64,000 nucleotides of DNA, from the NCBI GenBank assembly GCA_002162955.1, contig MABD01000055.1:62001-126000 (forward strand). The letters run 5' to 3'. Under the pieces are notes generated by a model. That model did not search any database. It was not told the DNA's origin and saw only the letters and a list, made by a program, of their open reading frames with translations. The stretch is from Gammaproteobacteria bacterium 45_16_T64 (GTDB taxonomy: Bacteria > Pseudomonadota > Gammaproteobacteria > Pseudomonadales > Ketobacteraceae). The stretch's first letter is position 1. Every line of letters begins with the position of its first letter. The translations under genes and the position numbers were made by a program. Shown one piece after another: positions 36,236-45,094 of this stretch.

Positions 36236-37243
36236 TTAAGATTCACATATTTCTTCAATACTATTCCTGTGCGCTCTCTCTTTGGCACGAGACTTTTTCG
36301 TATACGATCGCTGTATGCGACGCTCTTTAATTGACTGGTTTAATATTTGTTCAAAGCCAACTTGTATACGCTCCTCATCCCTATCAGGTAACGTATAGCC
36401 ACACACGATATCAGTGACACTGATCAGAAAATATTCTGCAGACCGTAAGTTTTTTCCAAAATTATGCTCACAATCCTCCATGATAAATACTGTTCTATTG
36501 CTATGTGCACTGGGATCAATAACCTCTTCAATTTCGGATCGGTCTATCCATTCGTCACCATTGGCGATAAACGCAGATATAGGAACGTTAATGGTACGAA
36601 GTTCCTCTATGGTTTCTTCTTTGTTCAACCAATTGTTCTTAAAAAAATCAGTGTAGAACCCTATGGTCCCAATAGGCTGGCGTTCAAAATCTACCGTAGC
36701 GGGTAGCTCTTCTTCTCGATAGCTCGAATAATCCTCACCCATAACACTTAACAATGTTTTGCGGATATGCACGACCCCTACGGCAGTCACAAGAAAAGCA
36801 ATACTTGTCGAAGTAGAAACCAGACGATAGGCAATCCTTGCGGTTAAACTCGTGGACACTAAGCCCACATCGCTCCCTCCATGACGTTGTGCGACCCAAT
36901 CAATCACCGCCTCCAGACTTGCTAATCCGGTACTTAAGGTGAAATCCACCATGTTCCCATCACTCATACCGGCATGATCGAGTGAATCATAACGATATAC
37001 TGGAACACCATTGGCAGCCAAGTTTGCCGCGAGCGATCCCATCTGATCCATTGACCTGCCAAATCCCGACGAAATAACAACAGGCTTCCCAGTATCTAAC
37101 ACCTTGTCAGAGCTAAGCTTCCATACTTTTATCGTACGAGGAATTGAATTATTCCTCTCAACTTGCCCTTCATTGGCTATGTAGGAACAACCCTCTATCG
37201 AACATTGAACGTCGAATTCTTCTAGTTGTAGATCAATTTCCAT
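36236..37243 (-). CDS. luxD: LuxD acyl-ACP thioesterase
   Basis: 335 residues from ATG 37243, which overlaps the LuxE stop by one base and has GGAGG upstream. LuxD hallmarks: SSGFGRSMDQMGSLA, YRYDSLDHAG and FLVTAVGVVHIRKTL. The catalytic triad corresponds to Ser132 (STSLTAR), Asp230 (ANGDEWI) and His260 (EHNFGKNL), matching V. harveyi Ser114/Asp211/His241. In the lux system LuxD releases a fatty acid for LuxE. The N-terminal extension of about 25 residues has two cysteines and is unusual. Confidence 0.93.
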   Translation of the reverse strand: MEIDLQLEEFDVQCSIEGCSYIANEGQVERNNSIPRTIKVWKLSSDKVLDTGKPVVISSGFGRSMDQMGSLAANLAANGVPVYRYDSLDHAGMSDGNMVDFTLSTGLASLEAVIDWVAQRHGGSDVGLVSTSLTARIAYRLVSTSTSIAFLVTAVGVVHIRKTLLSVMGEDYSSYREEELPATVDFERQPIGTIGFYTDFFKNNWLNKEETIEELRTINVPISAFIANGDEWIDRSEIEEVIDPSAHSNRTVFIMEDCEHNFGKNLRSAEYFLISVTDIVCGYTLPDRDEERIQVGFEQILNQSIKERRIQRSYTKKSRAKERAHRNSIEEICES

Positions 37244-38370
37244 TACGTGGCCTCCGTCATGATTGATGTGGCACAACCGCGGGTATCGCGGGTCTGCACT
37301 CGTCTTTTAATTGAAATGGTTTTACTGCTGACACCGCATGCGCAATCCTTATGCTCTACGATCCCTAGATCATCCCCAACGTAAAAACACGGATAACTAT
37401 TGGCTGATGCATCGAGAAAAGACATTAGCCCTTCTTCCCCTTCCGGTAATGCTTGTAGGTCCACTGGTGATCGTGCAAACGCGGCAACCCAAGGCGGTAG
37501 ATGCTTGTTTCCCTCAGAGCATTCGAAAATAACAGTATTTAATTCAACTTGATTAAATACATCTCTAAACTGATCATCCCCTTCAATTCCCAAATAATCG
37601 CGACATAGCGACACTAAGGTATCTCGCGGTACCGCTTCACCGCTACGCTTTTTCCATCCTCCCGCGGTAATAATCGTGAGACGATGACCAAAGTTGAATT
37701 TACGTCCTTTACTTTTTAGTGATTTGATAAGCTCCATCACTAAGAATGGTGGTGACGATATCATTACATGGGATGATTCCTGCTCTAATAATTCAAGTTC
37801 AGCCAAGGCATCATCAATAAGAAATGTTCCCTCATTAATAAAACAGGTCGTTGGATACAGTGTTTCAATTAAACTCATTACATAAGAAAACCATATGTCA
37901 CCCGCTTCATATTTATCAGGGCCTAAGTTTAATACCTCTACCTCGTGTTCATAGTAGTGATTGATTAATTCACTGCCAGCATCAAGTGAACCAATTAAAC
38001 GATCAAGGGATGTCTTATCTCTTGGCACTCGACTTCTCATTCCATTAGTACCACTACTTAGGCACCACTTAGCCACATCCGGTTCGCCCACTGAGAGTAA
38101 GGTATTTTTCTTATACGCCGACGTTGGTATTAGCGGTATATCCGATAACGCTATGGACGACAAATCAACAGACAAATTATCGATCTTTCTGCCGACATAA
38201 TCACGATACTCCCCACAGGAATCAACGTGATACAGAAAGGCCTCCCTAACCATTTTTTCCCTAATCGCCTCTTGCTCCTCTTTTGTATGTCTCCATACTT
38301 TTTCTCCAGAAAAAATAATGGTGTCAATTTCCTCTGACTCAATAATAACCTTGTCTTTTCTCTCTTCCAT
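37243..38370 (-). CDS. luxE: LuxE acyl-protein synthetase
   Basis: A 375-residue ATP-dependent acyl transferase of the LuxE family: KWCLSSGTNGMRSRVPRDK near residue 105-120 and FNFGHRLTIITAGGWKKRSG. In the family it activates fatty acid as acyl-AMP and passes it through a C-terminal Cys to LuxC. Cys366 (RGCATSI), near the C-terminus, matches the position of the acylated Cys364 of Photobacterium LuxE. Starts 2 nt after luxC and overlaps luxD, so translation is coupled. Confidence 0.93.
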   Translation of the reverse strand: MEERKDKVIIESEEIDTIIFSGEKVWRHTKEEQEAIREKMVREAFLYHVDSCGEYRDYVGRKIDNLSVDLSSIALSDIPLIPTSAYKKNTLLSVGEPDVAKWCLSSGTNGMRSRVPRDKTSLDRLIGSLDAGSELINHYYEHEVEVLNLGPDKYEAGDIWFSYVMSLIETLYPTTCFINEGTFLIDDALAELELLEQESSHVMISSPPFLVMELIKSLKSKGRKFNFGHRLTIITAGGWKKRSGEAVPRDTLVSLCRDYLGIEGDDQFRDVFNQVELNTVIFECSEGNKHLPPWVAAFARSPVDLQALPEGEEGLMSFLDASANSYPCFYVGDDLGIVEHKDCACGVSSKTISIKRRVQTRDTRGCATSIMTEAT

Positions 38371-38372
38371 CG

Positions 38373-39818
38373 TTATGGCACCAACTCCAAGAATCGTTCT
38401 TCTTCTAAAATAGAGGTTTGTTCAATTGAAAAAGTGATCCCTTTTGGATGATGACTAGAGGGAAGATCATTAGACACAAATCGAACCATACGTTGTAGCG
38501 GATACACACCATCATGGGAACTTCCAATGCGAAATACGTTATTTACACCCAGTTCAACAATCCGATCTACACCAGCCGCTGCTAACTTATCTCGAATCAA
38601 ACGTGATGATTCTAGGGGCATCATTGAAACGCTTTGCACACTGCTATCAACAAACTCACAGACAGAATCCATTGAGGTAACAGGATGAATATATAATGTG
38701 CGTCCTCGGGGGTGTTTACCGACTTGTTTCGGATCACACACGATAATTCGCCACGCATGATCATCCGCAACATAAACACTATCGCCTTTGAATTCAGCTT
38801 CCAATACCGCCAATGCATGCCCCGATTGAGTATCGACACTCTTAACCGACTCAGGGGGTAAAAGTTCATTGGAATACAGGTCTAGAGAAACCTTAAGTAT
38901 CTCGATGAAATCAGTTGGGTCCCCCACATAAAACAACTGCAACGTTGAAAAACATGCATTCTGGTTATACACGGATATATCGTGCGCCACCGCATTCGCT
39001 GCTTCATTTGGGCAAGCACCCTTATCCAAAATACTTAAACTCCTTCGGGGGCCAAATTTGATGATTTCTGTATGGCTCCGGCAGTGCTTTACCGCCCAAT
39101 CAATGGCTTCTTGCCCTCCCCAGGCACATACAACATCCACATTATTAACCACTGACATGATTTCAGGGCTTTCCAACCCTCCACGCCAGTACACAATAGA
39201 GACAGATTTAGTGACAGGATGGTCTTGATCAACATCACGGAAACTGAGAGCCAAATGCATTGGAGTAAAGATATCCTCTCCTGACATTTTGGCGATGGTT
39301 ATATTTTTTGTCAGTATTGAACGTAATATAGAAACAACGGATGAAAGAGGGACATTTCCCGGCAGCATATGCAAAACACTGCCTCGCGCATATGCTCTAA
39401 CTTCGGAGTCTTCCCTTATTATCCATCGGTCCAGGATATGGCGATTGCCTAACTCTACAGCCACGGTGTCTTGTAAGCCCACGTGAGAACATAACATTAG
39501 GGCTATCCAGTCAGCCTCCGCATTTGCCATTTTCTCGGAATAACCAAGATATTTTTGTAGATCTTTAACATAGGTTCTACGACGCGAGTATTCTTTACTT
39601 TTCCAACGCTGACCAACCGCATTAAGAAAAGACACTATTTCATAACTTGGCGTATCCTCCAACGTATTCTTAGACACGCCCAGCAACTTATCTGCCACTG
39701 ATTTATCGAATACTGGAATCTTTACTTCACCGGAAGAAGGTGTTTCAACCATCTGAAATTTTTTATCCGATATTTTCCAACGCTGCCCCCCGATAATAAA
39801 TACAGTTTCTTTAATCAT
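38373..39818 (-). CDS. luxC: LuxC long-chain acyl-protein reductase
   Basis: A 481-residue LuxC-family reductase, which makes fatty aldehyde with NADPH. Visible: HMLPGNVPLSSVVSILRSIL (about 150-169), CAWGGQEAIDWAVKHC, and the catalytic Cys289 in YNQNACFS, aligning with Cys286 of V. harveyi LuxC. AGGAAA precedes the ATG. It is the first of three tightly packed genes (C-E-D); the order differs from the canonical luxCDABE. Confidence 0.93.
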   Translation of the reverse strand: MIKETVFIIGGQRWKISDKKFQMVETPSSGEVKIPVFDKSVADKLLGVSKNTLEDTPSYEIVSFLNAVGQRWKSKEYSRRRTYVKDLQKYLGYSEKMANAEADWIALMLCSHVGLQDTVAVELGNRHILDRWIIREDSEVRAYARGSVLHMLPGNVPLSSVVSILRSILTKNITIAKMSGEDIFTPMHLALSFRDVDQDHPVTKSVSIVYWRGGLESPEIMSVVNNVDVVCAWGGQEAIDWAVKHCRSHTEIIKFGPRRSLSILDKGACPNEAANAVAHDISVYNQNACFSTLQLFYVGDPTDFIEILKVSLDLYSNELLPPESVKSVDTQSGHALAVLEAEFKGDSVYVADDHAWRIIVCDPKQVGKHPRGRTLYIHPVTSMDSVCEFVDSSVQSVSMMPLESSRLIRDKLAAAGVDRIVELGVNNVFRIGSSHDGVYPLQRMVRFVSNDLPSSHHPKGITFSIEQTSILEEERFLELVP

Positions 39819-39890
39819 AAATATTTCCTATATTCTAAGATCCTAATTACGCGTACATATATCTGAAATTTTTGAATACTAACCTGGACA

Positions 39891-41036
39891 TTAACACGCT
39901 GGTAAAGCCTCGATGCACCAATCTTTTCCTACCGCATAAATATTCTTTATTTGCAATTGAATACGGTCTGATAGTGACTCCAGTGGTAAGTCAAACAATC
40001 CCTTGGCAGTACACCCCATTAATGAAGGAGCCATAAATAATGTAAATTCATCAATAAGATTATTCTCCAAAAACCCACCGGCTAACGTCGATCCAGCTTC
40101 CACCAACACCTCATTGCATTGCATTTCAGCAAGCCAACGCAGTAACCTTTCTAGATCGACCCTTCCACTCTCATCAGGTAAAAAAACACACTCAACTCCC
40201 CAGCGGCGCTTTAGCTCCTCTTCTTTATCGATGCTTCTCACTGACGTCGCTATGATCGTTTTGCCCGGTTGGGAAAGCACTTTCGCATCAAGGGGTATAC
40301 GCAGATTAGAATCCACAACAACCCTAAGCGGTTGCCGTGCTATCAAACTATCCCTATTAACACCGGGTTCCAATTTACCAAACTGCTCTATTCGCACTGT
40401 TAAAGAGGAATCGTCCCGAAGTATCGAGCCAATGCCAGTGACAATGGCACAACTTTCAGCTCTCAGTTGTTGCACCTTTTCTCGCGCGTCAGAGCCGGTA
40501 ATCCATTGGCTTTCTCCTGATGCCATACTGGTGCGTCCATCCAGACTCATCGCCATTTTACACCGCACATGGGGTAGCCCTGTTTCCATACGCTTTATAA
40601 ATCCCTGATTTAATTGGCGGGCAGACTCTTCCAGTACACCGTTAATGACAGTTATACCCGCATCTTCTAGTCGCTTAACGCCTTCACCTGATACGTCAGG
40701 ATTGGGATCAGTCATGGCGATTACCACTGCAGCGACACCGGATTCAATTAGCAAATCACAACAAGGTGGGGTTTTCCCAAAGTGACTGCAAGGCTCAAGA
40801 GTGACATAAGCGGTGGCCCCCTCAACCGTTCTCTTCGCGTCCGCTAAAGCAACGACTTCAGCATGCCCCTCACCGGCAATTTCGTGCCAACCACGACCAA
40901 TAACACGACCGTTCTTTACCAATATGCAACCTACCCTAGGGTTTGGCATGGTGGTATAGCGTCCCAACCGCGCTAACGCTAACGCTTGCTCCATGAAACC
41001 TGCATGCTGAGAATCGGTATTCAACAATGTAGCCAC
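39891..41036 (-). CDS. ribD: RibD bifunctional deaminase/reductase (riboflavin synthesis)
   Basis: A 381-residue protein with two domains. The N-terminal zinc deaminase (residues 12-150) has GHAEVVAL and EPCSHFGKTPPCC (zinc Cys/His ligands). The C-terminal reductase (residues 155-370) has KMAMSLDGRTSMASGESQWI and TGIGSILRDDSSLTVR. It catalyses steps two and three of riboflavin synthesis, supplying FMN. Its place within the operon implies flavin supply for the LuxA-type enzyme. Confidence 0.95.
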   Translation of the reverse strand: MATLLNTDSQHAGFMEQALALARLGRYTTMPNPRVGCILVKNGRVIGRGWHEIAGEGHAEVVALADAKRTVEGATAYVTLEPCSHFGKTPPCCDLLIESGVAAVVIAMTDPNPDVSGEGVKRLEDAGITVINGVLEESARQLNQGFIKRMETGLPHVRCKMAMSLDGRTSMASGESQWITGSDAREKVQQLRAESCAIVTGIGSILRDDSSLTVRIEQFGKLEPGVNRDSLIARQPLRVVVDSNLRIPLDAKVLSQPGKTIIATSVRSIDKEEELKRRWGVECVFLPDESGRVDLERLLRWLAEMQCNEVLVEAGSTLAGGFLENNLIDEFTLFMAPSLMGCTAKGLFDLPLESLSDRIQLQIKNIYAVGKDWCIEALPAC

Positions 41037-41079
41037 ATCTCCCCCTCGTAAAATCCCTTAAAGACAAGACACTGTAGAA

Positions 41080-42195
41080 CTAAGCAGTGCACATAGATGC
41101 CTCAGATCCAACGGCTATCTGTTGCCCACCATTTCCAAGCGCCCTCTCAACCGCAGCGGTAGCAGCCGACGTCAATTCAGACATGCTCCCCCCAGTACAG
41201 GAATCAGCAATACCAATACTGGATGCAATAGGTTTCAACCCATCTCCATTCTTCTTATGAGGTGTATTTACAGACCTAATCGCGTCGTGTAATTTCTCCG
41301 CCATTCTTTCTGCTAACTCAACATCGGTATCACGTAACAGTATTAAGAACCGATCATCAGACATCCTGGCTATCAAGGATGCTTCAAATAGTGCATGCCC
41401 TTTAATTACCTCTGCTACCTGAACTACCACATCATTTTGAGCGTTCGATGTGTCTGCGTTCGCTTTCTCAATGTGAACCACTAACGCACTGACCCCTCGT
41501 GCGGCATTCGATATTTCAGATTCAAAGATATCTGCGACAGCTTCTACTGTTAGGAATTCCGTACTTGGACAGCGTGCCGGTTGATGACCAAAATACTGCT
41601 GCTTCTTAATAAGATAACCGCGATTAAAATCGGTAATCGGGACATCCATCGCGATACGCTTAACTACATCAAAACCAGAAGTTCGAAGGGCCGCCACTTT
41701 GTCGGGGTTATTGGTGAGGAGCTCAATACGCTTTACTCCCATCAATTCAAGCGCCTTAACCGCTGGATCAAAATCCCGGTCATCCGCCCCGAAGCCAAGC
41801 TCTAAGTTAGCGTCAACAGTATCTAACCCTTTATCCTGCAGTGAATAAGCACGTATTTTATTGACTAACCCAATCCCTCTACCTTCATGTTTAAGTAAAT
41901 AAACAACAATCCCCCAGTCTGCTTCTGACACAAGGGAAATCGCCGTATCAAGTTGCTCTGCACAATCACACTTCGACGAACCCAATACCTCACTTGTGAT
42001 ACACGCGCTATGTAATCTCACTAGCGCTTTATCAGTATCGGCTCCCGGCTTTTTATGCACCAAAGCAATAACCTCGGGGTCCGATGCATCACTACCGAAT
42101 ACTACTGCATCAACAACCTTACCTGTCACTATGGGCAGCTTTGTGCAAGCAAGCATCTCAAATATCACATTACTCTCTCCATTATTCGTGCTCAT
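41080..42195 (-). CDS. ribA: GTP cyclohydrolase II fused to degenerate GGDEF domain
   Basis: A 371-residue fusion. Residues 10-205 form a complete GTP cyclohydrolase II, with zinc cysteines in RLHSACITS and SSKCDCAEQL, the catalytic HEGRGIGLVNKIRAYSLQD and LLTNNPDK. Residues 210-365 resemble a diguanylate-cyclase/GGDEF fold (FEASLIARMSDDRFLILL), but the signature GGDEF is replaced by MSDDRF, so it is probably not catalytic. The ATG overlaps the WD40 stop (ATGA). First step of riboflavin synthesis. The fusion is unusual; the extra domain could sense or scaffold. Confidence 0.88.
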   Translation of the reverse strand: MSTNNGESNVIFEMLACTKLPIVTGKVVDAVVFGSDASDPEVIALVHKKPGADTDKALVRLHSACITSEVLGSSKCDCAEQLDTAISLVSEADWGIVVYLLKHEGRGIGLVNKIRAYSLQDKGLDTVDANLELGFGADDRDFDPAVKALELMGVKRIELLTNNPDKVAALRTSGFDVVKRIAMDVPITDFNRGYLIKKQQYFGHQPARCPSTEFLTVEAVADIFESEISNAARGVSALVVHIEKANADTSNAQNDVVVQVAEVIKGHALFEASLIARMSDDRFLILLRDTDVELAERMAEKLHDAIRSVNTPHKKNGDGLKPIASSIGIADSCTGGSMSELTSAATAAVERALGNGGQQIAVGSEASMCTA

Positions 42196-44126
42196 GCAAC
42201 CTCCTCTCTTTCTGGCACACTTAAATTCTGCTTCATCGCTTCTATTCTATGAGCGACACCTTTTTGCTTTGGATCAATAGCACATACACTGCCGTCATAG
42301 GATGTTGCTAACATTAATTCCCCACAGCCTGCCAAACTGCTTATTCCATTGTCTGCAATTTTTTCCCGCTGAACTTCGCCAGTAGTAAGGTCAACCCGAA
42401 TAAGACCACCCCAATAATCTCCCACAAACACAATGTCCTCCGAGGCGAAACACACGGACTTTAATGAACGTCGCCCTAGACTAATAGAATCAATCAACGT
42501 TCCCTCTGCGAAGTCATAGATTTTTAACGTAAAGTCACGGCTAACACTTGCGATTCTTTTACCAGAATACGAAAAAGCCACATCATTAATAATCGCGGTA
42601 TGACCCAAATATTGGCCAATGATTTTTCCATCAAATGTCCACGAACTCATCGAACCGTCAGCAGAGCAGCTGACTCCCAGCTTTTTCACTGGGTGCAGCC
42701 TAACGGACTTGACCGCTCCTTCGTGTACAGGAAAGCATGCTCGTATCTCGCACTCTGGCGTTACACATGCAACTCGGCCGCTATAACACGCCACAAACGC
42801 GTTATCTTCGTAGCCTTCTTGGGTTGCAATATCAATAAAGTTAATCGGCCCCTCTCCTAGGCTTTTTTCTCTATGGTTGACCAGTTGACCATCCTCGAGG
42901 TCGTACATGTGTAACTTCTGATCATGAGCACCCGTTGCAACAAACTTGCCAGTAGTATCAATAGCAACCGCGTTCATTAACATACGACCGCTTGTTGGGA
43001 AAATTCGATCTCCCCACCCTGCTGACCCATCACTGAATTCGGCCATTCTGATCCAACCATCATCTGCAACGGTGACCGCAGTCCCCGTTGGCGAAGCAGC
43101 GACCCGATTAAAGCATGCGTTTCCCTCACCATCCGCACGAGCCTCGTTCAATAACTTCCCTGTTAATGTATCCCATTCTAAAAGTGTGCCGTCGAAAGTA
43201 CCCGCAAAGATAGTGCTACCGTCAGCTGAGAAGCTAAAAGATCGTTCCCACTTATGCATAACATTCTCTAACTCAAGCTTCTTCTCAAGGGTAGAGCCAC
43301 TCCAGATAATAATACGTTGATCATAGGCTGCCGATAAAATATCCCCTGTCTTAGATACCGCTACTTTCTTGATACCGGAAGAATGCGCCGCTATTTCAAA
43401 AACAGGTGTCCCGCTCTTAACATCAAATATTCTCACTATCCCATCATCACAACCCACTACGATCCGATTGTGCACAGGGTCTATTGCACAAGTGTCAGTC
43501 TCAAGATCAAAAGGCCCAATGGTATTAATAAGATCACCAGACGCTACATCCCACACCCTGAGGGTTTTATCATCACCCGATGAGTAAAGAAGGCCATCAT
43601 TGTAAGCCAGCGACAAAACATCTTTCTCATGTGCATCCAGTACCTGCTTAATAGCACCGGAATGTAAATCCCAAATAAATATTCGCTGATCACGAGAGGC
43701 TGATATGCCAGTGGCATCATCAACAAATATGAAATCTTCCACATCGTCAGCGTGCCCACGGAGAATTTTTTTCCGCTCCCCACCTTTGAGGTCCCATAGG
43801 TGAATGGTGTAATCAGAAGAGCAGGATGCAGCCCAATTCCCAGACATGCTATCTACCGTCACCTGATTAACAAGGTGTGTGTGATACCCAAGTAGCGAAA
43901 TACCTCCATTGTCTAAATCGAAAAGAGCAACCGCACCGTCATAGGCTCCCGTTACCACTTTTCGTGTTCCCACTACCGCAGCAGTACTCGTGATTGGACC
44001 ACGGTGGCGTAAAAATTCTTGCGACGACATACTATTCTGAACAGTATTCTGATTTATTTTCTCATGAGCTGAATCAACTTGGCTAACCCCTGATTCACTT
44101 GATCGCGAACTATCCGAATGTTTCAT
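42192..44126 (-). CDS. WD40-repeat protein, first gene of the lux-like operon
   Basis: A 644-residue cytoplasmic protein with about a dozen WD40 repeats (for example RIFIWDLHSG and LRVWDVASG), likely two beta propellers. The N-terminal 40 residues are Ser-rich and disordered. AGGAGATGCT precedes the ATG at 44126. The stop overlaps ribA by 4 bp. WD40 proteins scaffold multiprotein complexes; here it might hold the LuxC/E/D complex or the flavin enzymes (inference). It is not known from classical lux operons. Confidence 0.88.
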   Translation of the reverse strand: MKHSDSSRSSESGVSQVDSAHEKINQNTVQNSMSSQEFLRHRGPITSTAAVVGTRKVVTGAYDGAVALFDLDNGGISLLGYHTHLVNQVTVDSMSGNWAASCSSDYTIHLWDLKGGERKKILRGHADDVEDFIFVDDATGISASRDQRIFIWDLHSGAIKQVLDAHEKDVLSLAYNDGLLYSSGDDKTLRVWDVASGDLINTIGPFDLETDTCAIDPVHNRIVVGCDDGIVRIFDVKSGTPVFEIAAHSSGIKKVAVSKTGDILSAAYDQRIIIWSGSTLEKKLELENVMHKWERSFSFSADGSTIFAGTFDGTLLEWDTLTGKLLNEARADGEGNACFNRVAASPTGTAVTVADDGWIRMAEFSDGSAGWGDRIFPTSGRMLMNAVAIDTTGKFVATGAHDQKLHMYDLEDGQLVNHREKSLGEGPINFIDIATQEGYEDNAFVACYSGRVACVTPECEIRACFPVHEGAVKSVRLHPVKKLGVSCSADGSMSSWTFDGKIIGQYLGHTAIINDVAFSYSGKRIASVSRDFTLKIYDFAEGTLIDSISLGRRSLKSVCFASEDIVFVGDYWGGLIRVDLTTGEVQREKIADNGISSLAGCGELMLATSYDGSVCAIDPKQKGVAHRIEAMKQNLSVPEREEVA

Positions 44127-44220
44127 AGCATCTCCTTGGAAAATTGTTTACGACCGATTATCGTATCCGTCAGTAGTCATTAGTTTCGAATAGTATCGTC
44201 ACGCGCTCACAGCCGCACTA

Positions 44221-44265
44221 TGTCAAAGGGTGTATATTTAGAACCAATGTACACCCTAAGTTCTA
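44221..44265. promoter_or_regulatory. Divergent control region with overlapping inverted repeats
   Basis: A perfect inverted repeat AGGGTGTA-N15-TACACCCT (44227-44257) overlaps a second one, TAGAAC-N15-GTTCTA (44239-44265). A minus-strand consensus -35 box TTGACA (44226-44221) directly abuts the first repeat, giving the geometry of an activator site upstream of the lux-like operon. I see no good -10 hexamer at 17 bp, which also suits an activated promoter. Confidence 0.55.
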
Positions 44266-44394
44266 TGTACCAATCCTTTCGTGCTCAGTATTATGACTAC
44301 GCCTACGAGATTTGTTTTTTTTGACGATCCAATTTCAAATCAGGCTAATTATTTTTTGTTTAACAATTCATCTGTCTAAAGATAGGAATCTGGT

Positions 44395-45042
44395 ATGAAC
44401 ACGGAAATAGTCGATCTATATAACAAAATTGGCGGTGAAAGCTATAACAAGAGAGGGTTCACCCCAGTATCATTCCTCATAAAAAAGCGTTTACTCTCAA
44501 GGTCACACCTAAAGGAAGGCGATAAAGTACTCGTATTATTTTGTGGTTCCGGACAAGACTTCACACCTATATTAGATGTTATCGGTCCCACAGGAGAGAT
44601 CGTCGGTGTGGATTTCTCACGATCAATGCTTGATGTTGCGCAAAAGAATATTGATGAGAAAGGCATAAAAAATATTACGCTAGTAGAAGATGATGTTCTT
44701 AAATTTGAACCAGAGGAATATCACAATCACTTTGATGCTGTATTTTGTTCTATGGGCATAGCGTTAGACGACGACTCAACCCGCGTATTTAATAGACTCA
44801 GTAAATTTCAGAATGAAAAATCTCAAGTTATTATTTTCGATCTCAAATATCCCGACTCTGGCATTGGCAAACTCATATACGCGTATATTCTAGAAAAAAT
44901 AACCAATCACTACGGCGGCAATCGAACCAAACATATGGCCAGCGCAACGCTTTATCACAATTTGTCCAGCGACGAAAATTGTCTTTTTTCTACCCAGTAC
45001 CTATTTGGCACATTTTACTCCGTGATTCTTAAGAATTACTGA
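44395..45042 (+). CDS. Class I SAM-dependent methyltransferase
   Basis: A 215-residue methyltransferase with motif I VLVLFCGSGQDFTPIL, VDFSRSMLDVAQKNI (motif II) and DAVFCSMGIALDD (post II), in the UbiE-like group. Substrate unknown. It opens a six-gene plus-strand operon divergent from the lux-like operon. AGGAA lies upstream of the ATG. Confidence 0.88.
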   Translation: MNTEIVDLYNKIGGESYNKRGFTPVSFLIKKRLLSRSHLKEGDKVLVLFCGSGQDFTPILDVIGPTGEIVGVDFSRSMLDVAQKNIDEKGIKNITLVEDDVLKFEPEEYHNHFDAVFCSMGIALDDDSTRVFNRLSKFQNEKSQVIIFDLKYPDSGIGKLIYAYILEKITNHYGGNRTKHMASATLYHNLSSDENCLFSTQYLFGTFYSVILKNY

Positions 45043-45094
45043 TCCCTGAGCATTGCCTGATCAATAGTACCAATAACCAACTGAGGTGAGCGAC

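Noticed and set aside
41080-42195. Active diguanylate cyclase
   Set aside because: The GGDEF signature is replaced by MSDDRF, so only a degenerate domain is claimed.
35031-44126. Possible luxB or luxG within the lux-like operon
   Set aside because: Every gene of the operon was assigned and no second luciferase-like or flavin-reductase gene is seen in this window. It could exist elsewhere in the genome.
44127-44394. A classical 20-bp lux box
   Set aside because: No ACCTGTAGGATCGTACAGGT-like sequence is present. The inverted repeats there have a different sequence and spacing.
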